Source: Anisakis pegreffii | Lineage: Eukaryota; Nematoda; Chromadorea; Rhabditida; Anisakidae | Length of the DNA: 64,000 nucleotides | NCBI GenBank assembly: GCA_035041965.1 | Contig: JAPYMA010000305.1 | Location: forward strand, 41,214-105,213 | Reading direction: 5' to 3' | Shown here: one piece after another, positions 1-11,728 of the stretch | How positions within the stretch are numbered: position 1 is the stretch's first letter | Layout of the letters: each line of letters begins with the position of its first letter | The notes under the pieces: generated by a model | The model's database searches: none | What the model saw: the letters and a program-made list of their open reading frames with translations, nothing else | What the model was told of the DNA's origin: nothing | Translations under genes and position numbers: made by a program

Positions 1-1270
1 CGCCGTCGATATCCCCACCCCCGCCCCATCTTGATACAAAAGCTTACAATTTTTACTTATAACATCGGGAACAAAAGGAGAACCGATCCGGAAATTCCTC
101 AGTGATGTGAAAAAAATCATTTCCCGGAATGAAGCAAGTATTTTTAGAACTTTATTTATCCATTGCAAAAACAATATGAACCTTGTCCATAGCAATGGAA
201 GAAAACATCCTTCATCGATTAAAAAAATAAAATTTATCAACAAGTTCAATTACTCATGAAGAAGGAAGATGCAATAAACATTTGAGGATATTATCTTCGA
301 GATGAACGGAAACGCAATCATTTCGTCAAATTGAGGTTAATGAATAAGTAAAAATTCATCAGAGGTATGAAAATAAATTCGTGCTATGGAGCGTTTAGAG
401 ATGCGACAGATGCATTAATTCTGAAATTCCCATTCTACTTTTCAAGCACTCAACTCATTAACATCATAAGAACTGTTGTCGTTCATCACGGTAGAAGTAT
501 TGTACCCTTTGAGGGAACATTCGTAAGCTATGAAAGAATTTGAAATTGGAAAAATTGGAAAAAAAATCGGTAACATCAAATTCAAAAACATTCGATCGTC
601 CTACACCAAACCAATGATCTTTTCTGTCGTACCAAAGAGCTCAATCAATTCTTATTGCTCATGAGAGACGATGTCAGCCAATATATTAAAGCACTTACGA
701 GATATTTCTAACTTCTTCAAATTAACTTTTATTCAGGTCTAAACGAACTAAAGATACTCATAAAATAGGATAAAACGAGTATTTCCATGAGCGAGCTGCG
801 TTTAGATATCCGATGAGAAATACACCATCACAATAACGTTTCATCATAATAAAACAACAACAAATATTAGTTTCACTCAATCAAATCCCCAATGTTGAGT
901 AGAGACGGTGTCAGGCAATGTATTGAAGAAATTACGAATCATTCGTGACTACATAGATTTTTGATTCTTTGATTCACCTAAGGGCAATCAACATGAACCG
1001 AGATTGATGTAAGTAGCTCAAGGAGGTAAAATAATTGCTTTTCTCTCATGAGAACCCCGCAATCAACAAATTTACTATTGGATTCGTTGAGTAGTCAAAT
1101 TCAGTAGTTGTAATTAATCAATTATTGACCAAAGCGCTCGTTCCACTTTATTGTGCTTGAATTATAATCATTTTGCTGATCGCATTTATATTTTGCGTAA
1201 CTGATACAGCATTTTATGTAAATGACCACTTCACTGTTGATTCAATGTTCATTCTATCAATCGCTGAACG

Positions 1271-1496
1271 TCACTTCAGTTCAAGTGACCAGTCTTCGGA
1301 CAGATCGAATGAAGCTGATGAAGTGCACTGAAACACACGATGTGTTCCATGAAGCGGTTGATTCAAAACGGTTGATTCGCGGGCTCTCATGATTACGCTC
1401 TTGAATGCTCTAATTATAATTTCTTCAGCCTCCTCAATAAAATTTCCAAAAGCCACGTCGTTACACTTTTGCGCGTCATTGAAAAACGCTCAACAT
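1271..1496 (-). other. Unassigned open frame, possible exon
   Basis: An uninterrupted minus-strand frame of about 75 codons has no ATG near its upstream end; the only ATG is internal. It could therefore be an internal or terminal exon, or chance. The translation starts with a hydrophilic, amphipathic stretch (including FGNFIEEAEEIIIRAFKSV) and ends in a stop at 1271. No family is recognised. The rest of 1-2244 shows no supported gene on either strand. Confidence 0.15.
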
Positions 1497-2282
1497 TTAA
1501 GTTTTCCGAGAGTCAAGCTTAACAATCTTGCTTCATTCTAGATAAATATTGACCGTTTGGATATGCAGCCATCTGATAGGTATTTGTTCCTTTTACTCAA
1601 ACGAAAAGTTGAAGAATTCTGTGAATGAAGTTTCGGCACGAGATACTCACCATAGTCACCTAAAGTCACCACCAATAATCCTCAAGCTATCCTATCACAC
1701 CTTTGCGGTTCAAACAAAGCTAACATAGCATCCATCAAGTTAAAAACAGGCTAATAACTCCGCCCTCCGTTGTGTTCAGCAAATTTACAAAACACATTCT
1801 TAATCGTCGTTTCGAGCTCACCAAATTACTGAGTGTCTGCCTCATTTCAGATCTCCAGACACGCTATGCTTCCTAGTCGTTTCACTCCACTTGGATGCAT
1901 CCAAATGGATGCAATTCGCACCGTGTCGATGCAATCATCTGCGAAATATCTGTTTCATTCATTCGATTAAGTTTCATTTCTTTTGCAATTTCGACATATC
2001 CTTTCATTTCGACTTTACTCCTTTCGAATTGGTAGAACGAAATCGTTGCCAGGGGAAGCGCAAAAAATTAATTTATTTCGTTAACAACCAGCCGGTCCAT
2101 CGAGGTCAAGATAAGAAATCCATTCAACCATGAATAAGAGAAATTTGGTGCATCCTTTCTATTCATATCAATTTTATTACATTCTAAAAATTAATTTGAG
2201 CATTGAGCATTGATAATTTATGGCCGATTAAGAAATATGTACAAGGAATAATTAGGGTTTGCGAAATCCCGACGATTTTTCA

Positions 2283-2341
2283 ATCCCGGGATCGGGATTT
2301 GATCCCGGGATTGATTTTTGATCCCGGGATAATCCCGGGAT
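2283..2341. repeat. Left subterminal palindromic repeats of the hAT-like element
   Basis: Four copies of the self-complementary 10-mer ATCCCGGGAT lie within 59 bp, at 2283, 2302, 2321 and 2332. The first three are spaced 19 bp apart, and the fourth follows the third almost directly. The matching copies at the right end of the element make these candidate transposase-binding sites. They are strongly GC-rich against the surrounding AT-rich DNA. Confidence 0.8.
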
Positions 2342-3273
2342 CGAGCAATTATTGAAATATCGATGTGGGACATGTTTAAACACATTTTTTTCGAATCAAT
2401 ATGCTCATTATTAATCAGAAAGGAGCTAATTCAACAAATTATTGAACAAATCCAAGGAACTAAGCATTCAAATTCAAATTAATATTTCATATAATGATGC
2501 CAATGATCATGCCGCAAGGGCATACTGCATATTCTATGCTAAGACATCTTGTCACCTCGGGTCTAAGCTAATAACAGTACACTTGCATGTGAATATGAAA
2601 TTCATGATTTTCCATCACTTTATCTAAAAAGTGGAAAAAAAACATCCGCAATAGATTTTTATCGAACCATCGAGCACTTATTGTACATGTTTGATAATTA
2701 AGATCTTGGAAATGTACTTGATTTTCAAGCTTAAGATCCTTTTGAGTGCAACAATTTTGCTCACTTCGACAATGAATTCTCACTACGAGTGAACTCAATG
2801 AGAAATTGTGTACATTTCAATTGGATGAAAATGTTTCCAAATAGCGGAGTAAAAAAACTTGCAGTCTTTGGAACATACAGTTGAATCAACAGATGGAATA
2901 TTGAAGCCGAACAAATTGCGTAGGAGGAAATGACTCAAAATTTCGTTGAACTTTGTTGCTCTCGGTTCTTATTAGAAAATGTGATTATCTCTTTCAGTTT
3001 ACTTAGAAATGCATCCAGATGAGTGTGATATAAATTAATGGAGAGCAGAATAATCAGTTGAATATTCAATGAAATGTTACGTAAAAGTTCATCGAGCTGT
3101 CGTTGATCATGTCATTCGTCCGAATTGCGTCTATTTTTCTTAGCTGAACATTAATGATAGAGGGCAGACAGCGGAGATAACTGCTTATAAATTAGATGGA
3201 AAAAATTAAGGCTGGCTTCAAGATGGACATATTATCAAAATTCACACAAATTGACGTTTTATCAAATCCCGAA

Positions 3274-3333
3274 ATCCCGGGATTTTTCAAAACTTAAATC
3301 CCGGAATCGGGATCAGAACTGTAATCCCGGGAT
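3274..3333. repeat. Right subterminal palindromic repeats of the hAT-like element
   Basis: Two perfect ATCCCGGGAT palindromes (3274-3283 and 3324-3333) and a one-mismatch copy between them lie just inside the right terminal inverted repeat, mirroring the left cluster. Confidence 0.75.
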
Positions 3334-3423
3334 CCCGTACAAACCCTAGGAATAATACAGCATGAAAGGCGGAGCGCACTAACATCATGCGGGTGGGTTG
3401 AATAAGTTGAAAATAATTGCAAA

Positions 3424-3476
3424 TTAATAATAATAATAATAAATTTAAGAAATAATAATAACAAAAAAATAATAAT
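3424..3476. repeat. AAT-type simple repeat
   Basis: An interrupted run of AAT/ATA trinucleotides, a microsatellite. Beyond it, 3357-7793 shows no gene I can support. Isolated frames at 5523-5771 (minus, 82 codons) and 5809-5919 (plus, 36 codons) are open but have no recognised homology. Confidence 0.6.
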
Positions 3477-6400
3477 ACAGTTATGGAACATGTATGTATT
3501 TTTGAACATGTATGTTATTATGTAAAATTTTAATTGAATTTAATTGACATTTGCAACCGTGAATCAAACTTAGCAATGTGTTATTAAGTGATCTTCGAAG
3601 GAACAGCTTTTCATTCATTCTCACTATCACCAAAATGACTCCTCCCATTGTTGAAGAACGTTTTAAAGCCGTATATATAAAACGGCTGTCATCGTCGCAT
3701 TTCTTCACCAATGTATCCAGCCACTTAGTCCGCGAAAGTGTTTTGTTCATCGTTCAATATCATTGGGGAATTCTATAAAAATTTTCATCTGTAAAACCTA
3801 CTGGACTGCAGAGTACCGTCTTCTAGTTTTTGTTTGTCTAGTTTTTCTCGTATTATCTCGGATGCGTAATAATTCTTCAGCGTATATTTTCGTGCAATGT
3901 GCAATGTCTATATTCCAGAATATTGCTCAAGTTAATGTACTCGTTTTGTTCGCGGAACATATGGAAATAAATCTTACACTACGCTATGGATAATAATAAA
4001 CCTAATCGGCTTTGGCCGAAGCATTTCTTACGAAAAGTGCTAACGGAATGAAGGGGTTGTAACCTCTGAAATTACAATTTAAGAGTATCAATCTGCTGAA
4101 AACAGTGATTGTCTTTCTTTCGTACTATCTCTTTTTTCCCAGTTTTTTCGTATGTTTGCTTAAATTTTGACATAAATGTTTATCACCCTTCTCAATATTC
4201 TGACACCAGATCTGTTACATATTTGAATGTATTATTCCTTATGAAGAATTGTGATAATTGCAAGGCATGACGTATATGAAAACAGGTGATTGCTTTGTTG
4301 CGTTATCCTCTTTTCGAGAAGATAAGGATTATCTTTATGAGGTTTCGATTTTCAGAAACAAATTCATTTAGCATCCACGGAAATTCATCGTAAGTATTCA
4401 TTAAATGCTAGGGATACGTTGTTATTGCTATTGTTCACAGTGTTCTAATAAGTGAACACGTATGGAAGTGATTCTTTCTGAGAATGTTCTTCAGCAACGT
4501 TAATTTTATCACTAAATGTAGGAGCAGAAAGTGCTTCGTTGTAGGCAGTCGCATGGTCATAATGTAATTAAAATCGAGCTTTGAAACCTTTCAATTAACT
4601 CCCGATTCACACCGACAGTGAGACGACATATCGCACTGGAGAACGTGTTTTGTTGTGCAGTTTTGTTGTGTGAAGTTTTCCGGTTAATAACTTTAGCAAC
4701 GGTTGCAATGTAATAAATGAATAACATATATCATTAATACTTGAGCCAATTTTTTTGATCATTGGCATTCAGGATGTAAACATAGTGAATGAATAGCAAT
4801 GCTGACGATGTTTACATTGTGTTTTGCATTCCATATGATTGCTGATATGCCACTTGTCAATCATGCGAATGCTGATGGGAGAAGTTATTTACCGCTAATT
4901 TCCTTAATGTACGATTTGATGATTTATTCGGATACTTTTAACTCCTTCAATCCGTGAATGGAAGCATTTGTTTGCATTTTATTATAGTCATTATATTTTT
5001 CATGCATTGTCTAGGTAACTCCTCAGTCACTAACCGTTGCGACTTAGCTAATTTTTTTCGCTGACTGCTATTGAATCTAGTCACGGTTTTTATTCACGTC
5101 GAGATCCTGAGCCTACATCTCAAGGAATCAGTTCGTTTATGAATTCCAGCGAAACGATCACAGATTATAAGCTGATTTTAACCGTAGATTGAATCATCAA
5201 TCGTTGCTTTGAAATCGAGTTTATCACTTATTGTTTTCGCTGTATTAATGAATGTGGAACTTCCGAACAACTTCACTGATGCAATTTCTCATGGCTTCTC
5301 TTGAAATTTGCATGAAGTTATTAAGGTTTCCTTATCCAAATAGTTCATCTCGTTTTGGTTGGCTCTAAAGTGGGCGTAGATAGATTAGATCGTTATGAAG
5401 AGAGATAAATTAATATTGCGAACGCTTTGCGATGTTTGATGCCTTGGGTTGAACTTCGGGGTGAATTATACTGTGAGTTGCCAATTGTTAAGCTGAGACG
5501 TATATAGGAGCTCACTCCGACCTCATACAAAGTTTAAGAGGGTGTCATTCCACACTGGGATGGAGTCTTGAGCTCGAAATTCGTAACATCTTCGGGAAGC
5601 CTCTGAAGATTGTGTATTGCTCCTTTTCAGATGAGCTTGCAGCATTTCACGAGAATCTACTATCCTGAACCAAATGACTACTCGCCAAACGCATATTAGG
5701 GTCATTTTGATCTGATCCCAATTTTTAGTGAAAAATCGCTCGTCGATGTCTACAAACGTGCTTTTCTGCATTCCTGATGAACCACTAGTCCAAATGTGTT
5801 GACAGCCATGCGAACAAATTTGGGTCTCACAGCAGCGTTGAATAGCGATTATAGTGCTGATGATGCTAAAGATTATGTCAAAAGGAAGTTGTGCAAATTA
5901 ACCAATACTTATTCGTAGGGGAGTGATGAACGATTACACAAAGGAAACATCCTTACAGCTTTGCAGCGGTAAGTCTGAAACAATGAGGTCCAATGACGTT
6001 CGATCCAAGTTTACCCTGCATGTGTCTCATGCAATATTATCGAATAATGTCTGTTGCTGAGGTGGAATAACATTGAAGTGAATGAGCTGAGTGCAGGTCA
6101 AATTTCTTTGGTGGATCAATTCAGTTTCGACTGTCAGCTAAGCGTTGGCTCGACAAACAGATTACTCGATTTATTGATAATTGGTCTGAATTTGTCGATG
6201 TTGTTCATCAATTCTATCGTAGTGCATATAATGTTGTTTCCTTTGAAATATTGAAGTTTGATGTTACTGTCACAGTTTGAGCATTATTACTAAGATTCTG
6301 CTATTTTAATTTTTCACAAATGTTTTTTTTTGCTATTTTAATTTTTCACAAACTCAATCTCTTCCGTCATTGTCAACATAAACTCACAATAATCAATGGC

Positions 6401-7793
6401 TTTATCAGCAATTTTCAGTATTCTCGTTGACCGCACGTACAGTTTTGGTTGATTCCAACATGAAAGCTCGTGTCATTGATTGATCACTACAGTGATCGTT
6501 GGAACGGACCATAACCAATTTCATTTTATCAACGTTCCATCAAAATTATCAGTTATTGAGCCAAGTATTGGTCATTAGTGGCGTGAGGTGAAAGTGACGA
6601 TTAATGCGTTTAGACGGAAAATTCTTTCATGAATGATAAGGTTGAACGGCATTATTTAGTGTCGAAATTGTCGGACTTTTCCGAAAGACCACCAGTAGTT
6701 GACATGTCAATTCATTGAAATCTCCAAGGTTTAAAGCAGTCGACAAATACAATAGTTCTTCAAGCCAGACGAACAATTCATACATTTCAGAAACATTATA
6801 AGGATTAGAAAAAACTTCAGAAAAAAAAAAGATGCTTCATTGGACTGTGTGCTTGTGCTTGATGATTGCAATTGATATATTTTGCATCGGACAAGTATTA
6901 TTCGTTGTATTCACAATGACACGAGCCAGATAGATCGGATAACAGAGATTTGTAGCCAAAATTAGTGCGAACCAGTTATACTTTGAGGATTCCTTGCCAT
7001 AAACATGAATATCAACGCGTGTTTAATTGTGATCCGAAAGTGTGACGAATTTATTATTATGTGATCATAATTCACTCGAGTGAAGACGTCAATCGCTGTA
7101 ATTGAATAAATTCGCAATAAATCGCCAGTGAGAATGATTTGCTTATCGCATTGCTGTGAGACACCCCTTCTCCTCTAGTGCTTGTATCGTTCACATTCTT
7201 GATAACGTTATTCGAAAACAATGTCAAATTGAAGCACAATGAGGATATTAGTGGATCGGAAGAATTATCAGTATCCTGTCTTAGAAATTTATGCTTCAGT
7301 ATCCCCATTGTGCCAAGAATACATTAGATCGCGAACATATCTTCAATGTTTCTTGTATAATTATCCGTTTCGAGCTTGCAGTTGAAGCAGTACAAGCAAT
7401 TCATGTTTTAGGCAAACAAATATTCATCATCACTCGAATTTCTAACCTATTCACATCAGACTTTCGAGTGATTACTTTTGAATCGAAGGTTGTAATGATA
7501 CTCGTTGATAATGGGTGGATGAAAAGGAATGCGAAGTTGCGGCTCACTTCCCCTACATTAACTTCAAATTCATTTCCATTTCTGCCATTCAAACTATTTG
7601 TCAACGTCGAACAGCTGGTGGCATATAGCTGTTTTGAATTGTTTTGAATTATTCGAATTATTTGATGAATTGGTGCTTACGATAAAGTTTTTGAAGCAAT
7701 GTTTTCGAACGCCGAGTCGTTGTCCGGAACGAACGATAGCTGCGCGATAATTGCTTGGAGGGATTATGAACAAGCATTGTTTTACAGGAATAA

Positions 7794-8652
7794 ATGTGGA
7801 TTTCATCAGTGTGCATATTGCTGTCGTTGGTGGTTGCGTTCGTATGCTCACAACCATACTTCACTGTCATTCGACAACAGCCAACATTTGATAAATGTGA
7901 GGTTTCGCTCATTCGAGTACCTACCAATGTTTCGACAATCATTTCTAATCACATAATATTCTCTCTAAGGGATAAGCCGATTAAGAATCGGATCAGAAAC
8001 GTCTAGCCACGTTCAGGGCACCCAGAAAATATATGAATTAGGCAGATCGGTCGTCGTATTCCTTGATGAGAAACATCCTCAAGTTTAGCAACGGTTATCC
8101 CTGACTTATTTTTGTAGTCTATCGTGTAATCAACATATATTGACTTAAACTGCAAATTGCAATAACATCAGTATCATTAAAGCAATAAATCCGCCAGCTA
8201 TTCAGTTTTGATCGTATAAGTTACGCTTTGTTGAGGATAATAGATGGGAACGTATAGTTACGTATAAATAATTACGCTTTGAACGTATAATTACGCTTTG
8301 AAGATGGGAAATTGCGGTCTTCAAAGTGAATTAAGGAAGTTAAGTAATTTGATAGAAATTCAACATTCAGCGGTCGTTCCGCGTATTAACTGTTCATTAA
8401 TTTTCTATTTGATCGCATCTAACCATGGTGCTTTTTGAAGTTTTGGAACGTGTAGAACGAGCGCCGGCACAACCATTTAGGAGACGAATGAGTTGGGATG
8501 ATGAAAATGTCAGAATGGTACCACTGCTTCTGCGCACTGACTACACCGACAATCCAATAGTACGACAGAGCAGAAATCAACTGCATCAACTAAACAGGCT
8601 CCTCAAAAAGCCTGTCTTCAACTTTGCTAATCTCTTTCGGCGTACGTACTGA
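7794..8652 (+). CDS. Candidate secreted protein or peptide precursor, two exons
   Basis: Proposed exons are 7794-7896 and 8441-8652, giving 104 residues. Exon 1 starts at an ATG and encodes a classic signal peptide (MWISSVCILLSLVVAFVCS), then about 15 more residues. It ends in phase 1 at a good GTGAGG donor. Exon 2 follows a CTTTTTGAAG acceptor and restores frame. It encodes a basic, Arg-rich chain with an RRR site around residue 48 and a KK...RR pair flanking PVFNFANL near the C-terminus. This layout would fit a neuropeptide-like precursor, but there is no amidation glycine and I recognise no family. Alternatively, exon 2 could start from its own ATG at 8425. The acceptor is atypical, so the join is an inference. 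Confidence 0.38.
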
Positions 8653-11078
8653 CTGGTTACGTGGATGAAGTCTCCGTTTAACATGTCAAGAATCAATATC
8701 TCTAATAACTTTTTGCATATATCACCGATCTCAATCCCATAAATGTTCTCATTGAGCTTATTGTCTTTAAAATGTAATGTTTTATTCATTGATCTTTATG
8801 CTGCTATTTGTAAAATGTTCACGATTATCTCGTTGTTAATGTCGAACAAATAGTTGCGCTTACCGGTTCAAATTTTTCGACAACTATCATGTACTGGTGA
8901 CTTATGCAGCAATGAATATCACGGAACTTGTTCAGACAAGGCAAATGACAGTGAATGTTAAGTGCTTATTGGATGTGATTATGATTTCACTTTGAAGAGC
9001 ATTTTATTTCAAGTGGGTGAGTGAAGCTAATTTGACATCAAAAATGCATTCGAGAGTGAAATATTTGGAAATGAAGCATTACTGATGATAATTCATTCAC
9101 ATCTTGTTGACAGTCATTTTATTTAACGCTTGAATGACTGGCACCAGGAACTTGATAGAAATCACTTTATGAAATATGTTCCATCAGTTTAAAGTGATGA
9201 AGAGTTACAAAGGAAATGAAAGAATACAGTATTCCGTCACTATTTCAACAAGTCAGAATGGAATCTTCGAGAACGATGAGTGTGTCAGTATCAGTTTTTG
9301 AATACTTTTCGCGGGATTTCTACGATCACCCCAAAAAAGACTGGTCATAAAGGCGCACTGAACGAGGGGGGAGAAGCTTTTTAGATGAATCACGATTCAG
9401 TTAGAGAATTAATCGTGAGAACTTATTTCCTGTTTGGAACGCAATTGAGACATTACTGATTCGATTATCGCTTGTTGACAGAGAGGATGACAGAGCAGAA
9501 TTTTTTTTGCACGAGTTGACGAGAAGCGTTTTCATGGTTTCGTTAGGAACAATGAAAAGAGAGCACCATTTGGCACGCCTAGGTAGCATTTCTTATGAAT
9601 GACCATATACCGTGAGACAATGCATGACCGTACACCTTACGTCGGAAACTTGCGGGAATCACCTACACGCAAATTAGCATCATTTGTTTGAGTTAGGCTC
9701 ACGTTTTCACATAAGGTTACGCCAAAGCTTTTGCAGAGGCTTGGGCCTTGACACAGTTTTACGATTTGGCTGCAAAAGAACTGACTTGATCATTCTACAA
9801 TTCCTCAAACCTCACTGTTCTGGTATGTGCATCAAAAGACAATAATCGAAGAATTTCTCCACGTCGTAGAGGTGCTGTATGCTTGGCCGTGTGGATGCAG
9901 ATATATCGGAATACAAACATCCATGAATCATATAGTAAAAATCATCATTATGAACGCTTGTGAGACATTTCAGTCACAGAAGGAAGCCGGCCCGATAGGT
10001 ATTGATGTACAAACCGGCATTTCTCATGCCCTCATGTTAAAGGCATCAACGGTTTGCATGTTTGCGCAACCTCAGCGGGATCCTGGATTGTGATAATTGA
10101 ATGTTTAATTAAATATCTCGCAAATAAATGAAATTTTGTGTTTTGAATCAGCTCTTCTAACGTATCTATTCGCAATGAAGGACTACTTGTTTGAGGAGTG
10201 CACAGTCGAAAACTTGATTTATATGGGATAACCGTGGAATCGAGTCACATTTCATTGCCATAAAATGCAAATGAAATGAAATTGATTCATTCGGATGAAA
10301 GGGAATGCAAATGATCATTAACGATGCAAAACGATTTCACACTTGTTAAATGCTGAAGTGAACAAACGAATACAATCATATGATTTTATTTGTTATAATT
10401 ATAATCCTTCGATACAAACCGAACTGATTTTCATTCAGGCAGTTCTCGAATATCACAGCACTCTATTGGAAACAAAAACAACAATTTACAAACGGCAGTG
10501 ATCAATGGGAGCTAAGCTGATACAACTGCATCCGATGAAAACAATGTTAGATGAGTATAGGTTAAATTCAGATGATCTCAACAATTGAATATCGCAAAAT
10601 ATGGAATGAAAGAAATTCCGGTGATTGAGATAATTACGTCAGAGATGATCTGATGGCTCACATGTGGGCGTAACGGAAGCATTAAAGCGTAGATGAATGC
10701 GTCAGTGTATAAATGTGATTGCGTTAATTGACTTCCGTACACGCCAATTATATCCTGATTATCCTTACACGAAAAGGTATGTGTAAAAATGCTCTAGGGA
10801 ATTAGGATCAGTGGATAATTCTGATATTGCGCTTTCAGCGATAACGTTGGCTGATTGAGTGCAAGGATATGACGAAGGGACATTTTGATCGCTGACTATG
10901 GCTGAGAATAACTGAGCAACTTTTGCGGTGCACCAGCATGACCCTGACATCATTTCAATATCGCCTTCTAGTTAGTGTTCCATTCAGTGCTCCAGTTCCT
11001 CCTAATGACTCTCAGTGTCCGTCAAAAAAATGTTTTTCTACAAGAAAATCTCCGTCGTGTAAATACTTTACAACAGTA

Positions 11079-11120
11079 TCCGTATTGTAACTTTATGAAA
11101 CCAATTTTGACCGTTTCAAG
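11079..11120 (-). pseudogene. Relic of the terminal exon of the GCP2-like gene
   Basis: About 42 bp match the C-terminal coding part of the downstream exon (11779-11820) with only two differences. The matched stretch includes codons for the conserved C-terminal helix ([13 protein letters not shown] region). No flanking exon sequence is preserved, so this looks like a fragmentary duplication about 700 bp past the gene's end. Confidence 0.5.
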
Positions 11121-11728
11121 GAAGTCCCAATATTAACGAATTTTCCCACGAGCTGATGTGGCACTGTTTGTATGTTTTCATAACTCATCTGAGCAATGCT
11201 GAAATTACTCAGACCCAAGGCAAGATTGTGAATACTTTTCAACAGTATTCTCAAATCTATGATAATACATGATTTTTTACCATGATGCATTCAAAGTGGA
11301 ATCAACGCCCAAAATAGGGACGAAATTTGGAAAGAAGATTAATTTTCCAGTAATTAACGTTCCGTCCGCGGGGATGATTATCTTGTACGAATTAAGTCGA
11401 TAGTGAGTTCTGAGTATTAACGTTGGCTGAACCTGCATTCCAATAATCACCGTCAACAATAAACATTAAGGGATCTCAAATGAACAATTTGCAATCACAG
11501 AGATATTGGATTTGAATCATCCGACAGGCCAAAAATTACTGAATGTGGGTGTTGCGAACGGAAGAAGGCAAAATCTGATAACGATTAGCACGGACGTTGT
11601 TGCTCGCGATACACTAAAACGAACACACTATTGTGGATTACCCATTCAACAGTCACAAATTGCTGAATGCATCGACTAACTTTCCATATAAGTTTCCACA
11701 TCCTTCATGCTATCTCTCACTGTCGACA

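Larger units (their letters stand above)
2253..3348. mobile_element. Non-autonomous hAT-like DNA transposon (MITE)
   Basis: The element is bounded by perfect 9-bp terminal inverted repeats, TAGGGTTTG at 2253 and CAAACCCTA ending at 3348. It is flanked by a perfect 8-bp direct repeat GGAATAAT at 2245-2252 and 3349-3356, the target-site duplication length typical of the hAT superfamily. Both subterminal regions carry copies of the 10-bp palindrome ATCCCGGGAT: four in 2283-2341, and two perfect copies (3274-3283, 3324-3333) plus a degenerate one (near 3298) at the right. In autonomous hAT elements such subterminal repeats bind the transposase zinc finger. No transposase frame is present inside, so it should be mobilised in trans. 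The intact ends and duplication imply a fairly young insertion. Confidence 0.8.

Noticed and set aside
5523..5919. 82-codon minus ORF and 36-codon plus ORF as a possible transposon or gene
   Set aside because: Protein-like composition but no family, no flanking repeats and no splice support.
7291..7647. 118-codon plus-strand ORF
   Set aside because: No recognisable domain, signal or splice context; an overlapping minus-strand frame is also open. Treated as chance in AT-rich DNA.
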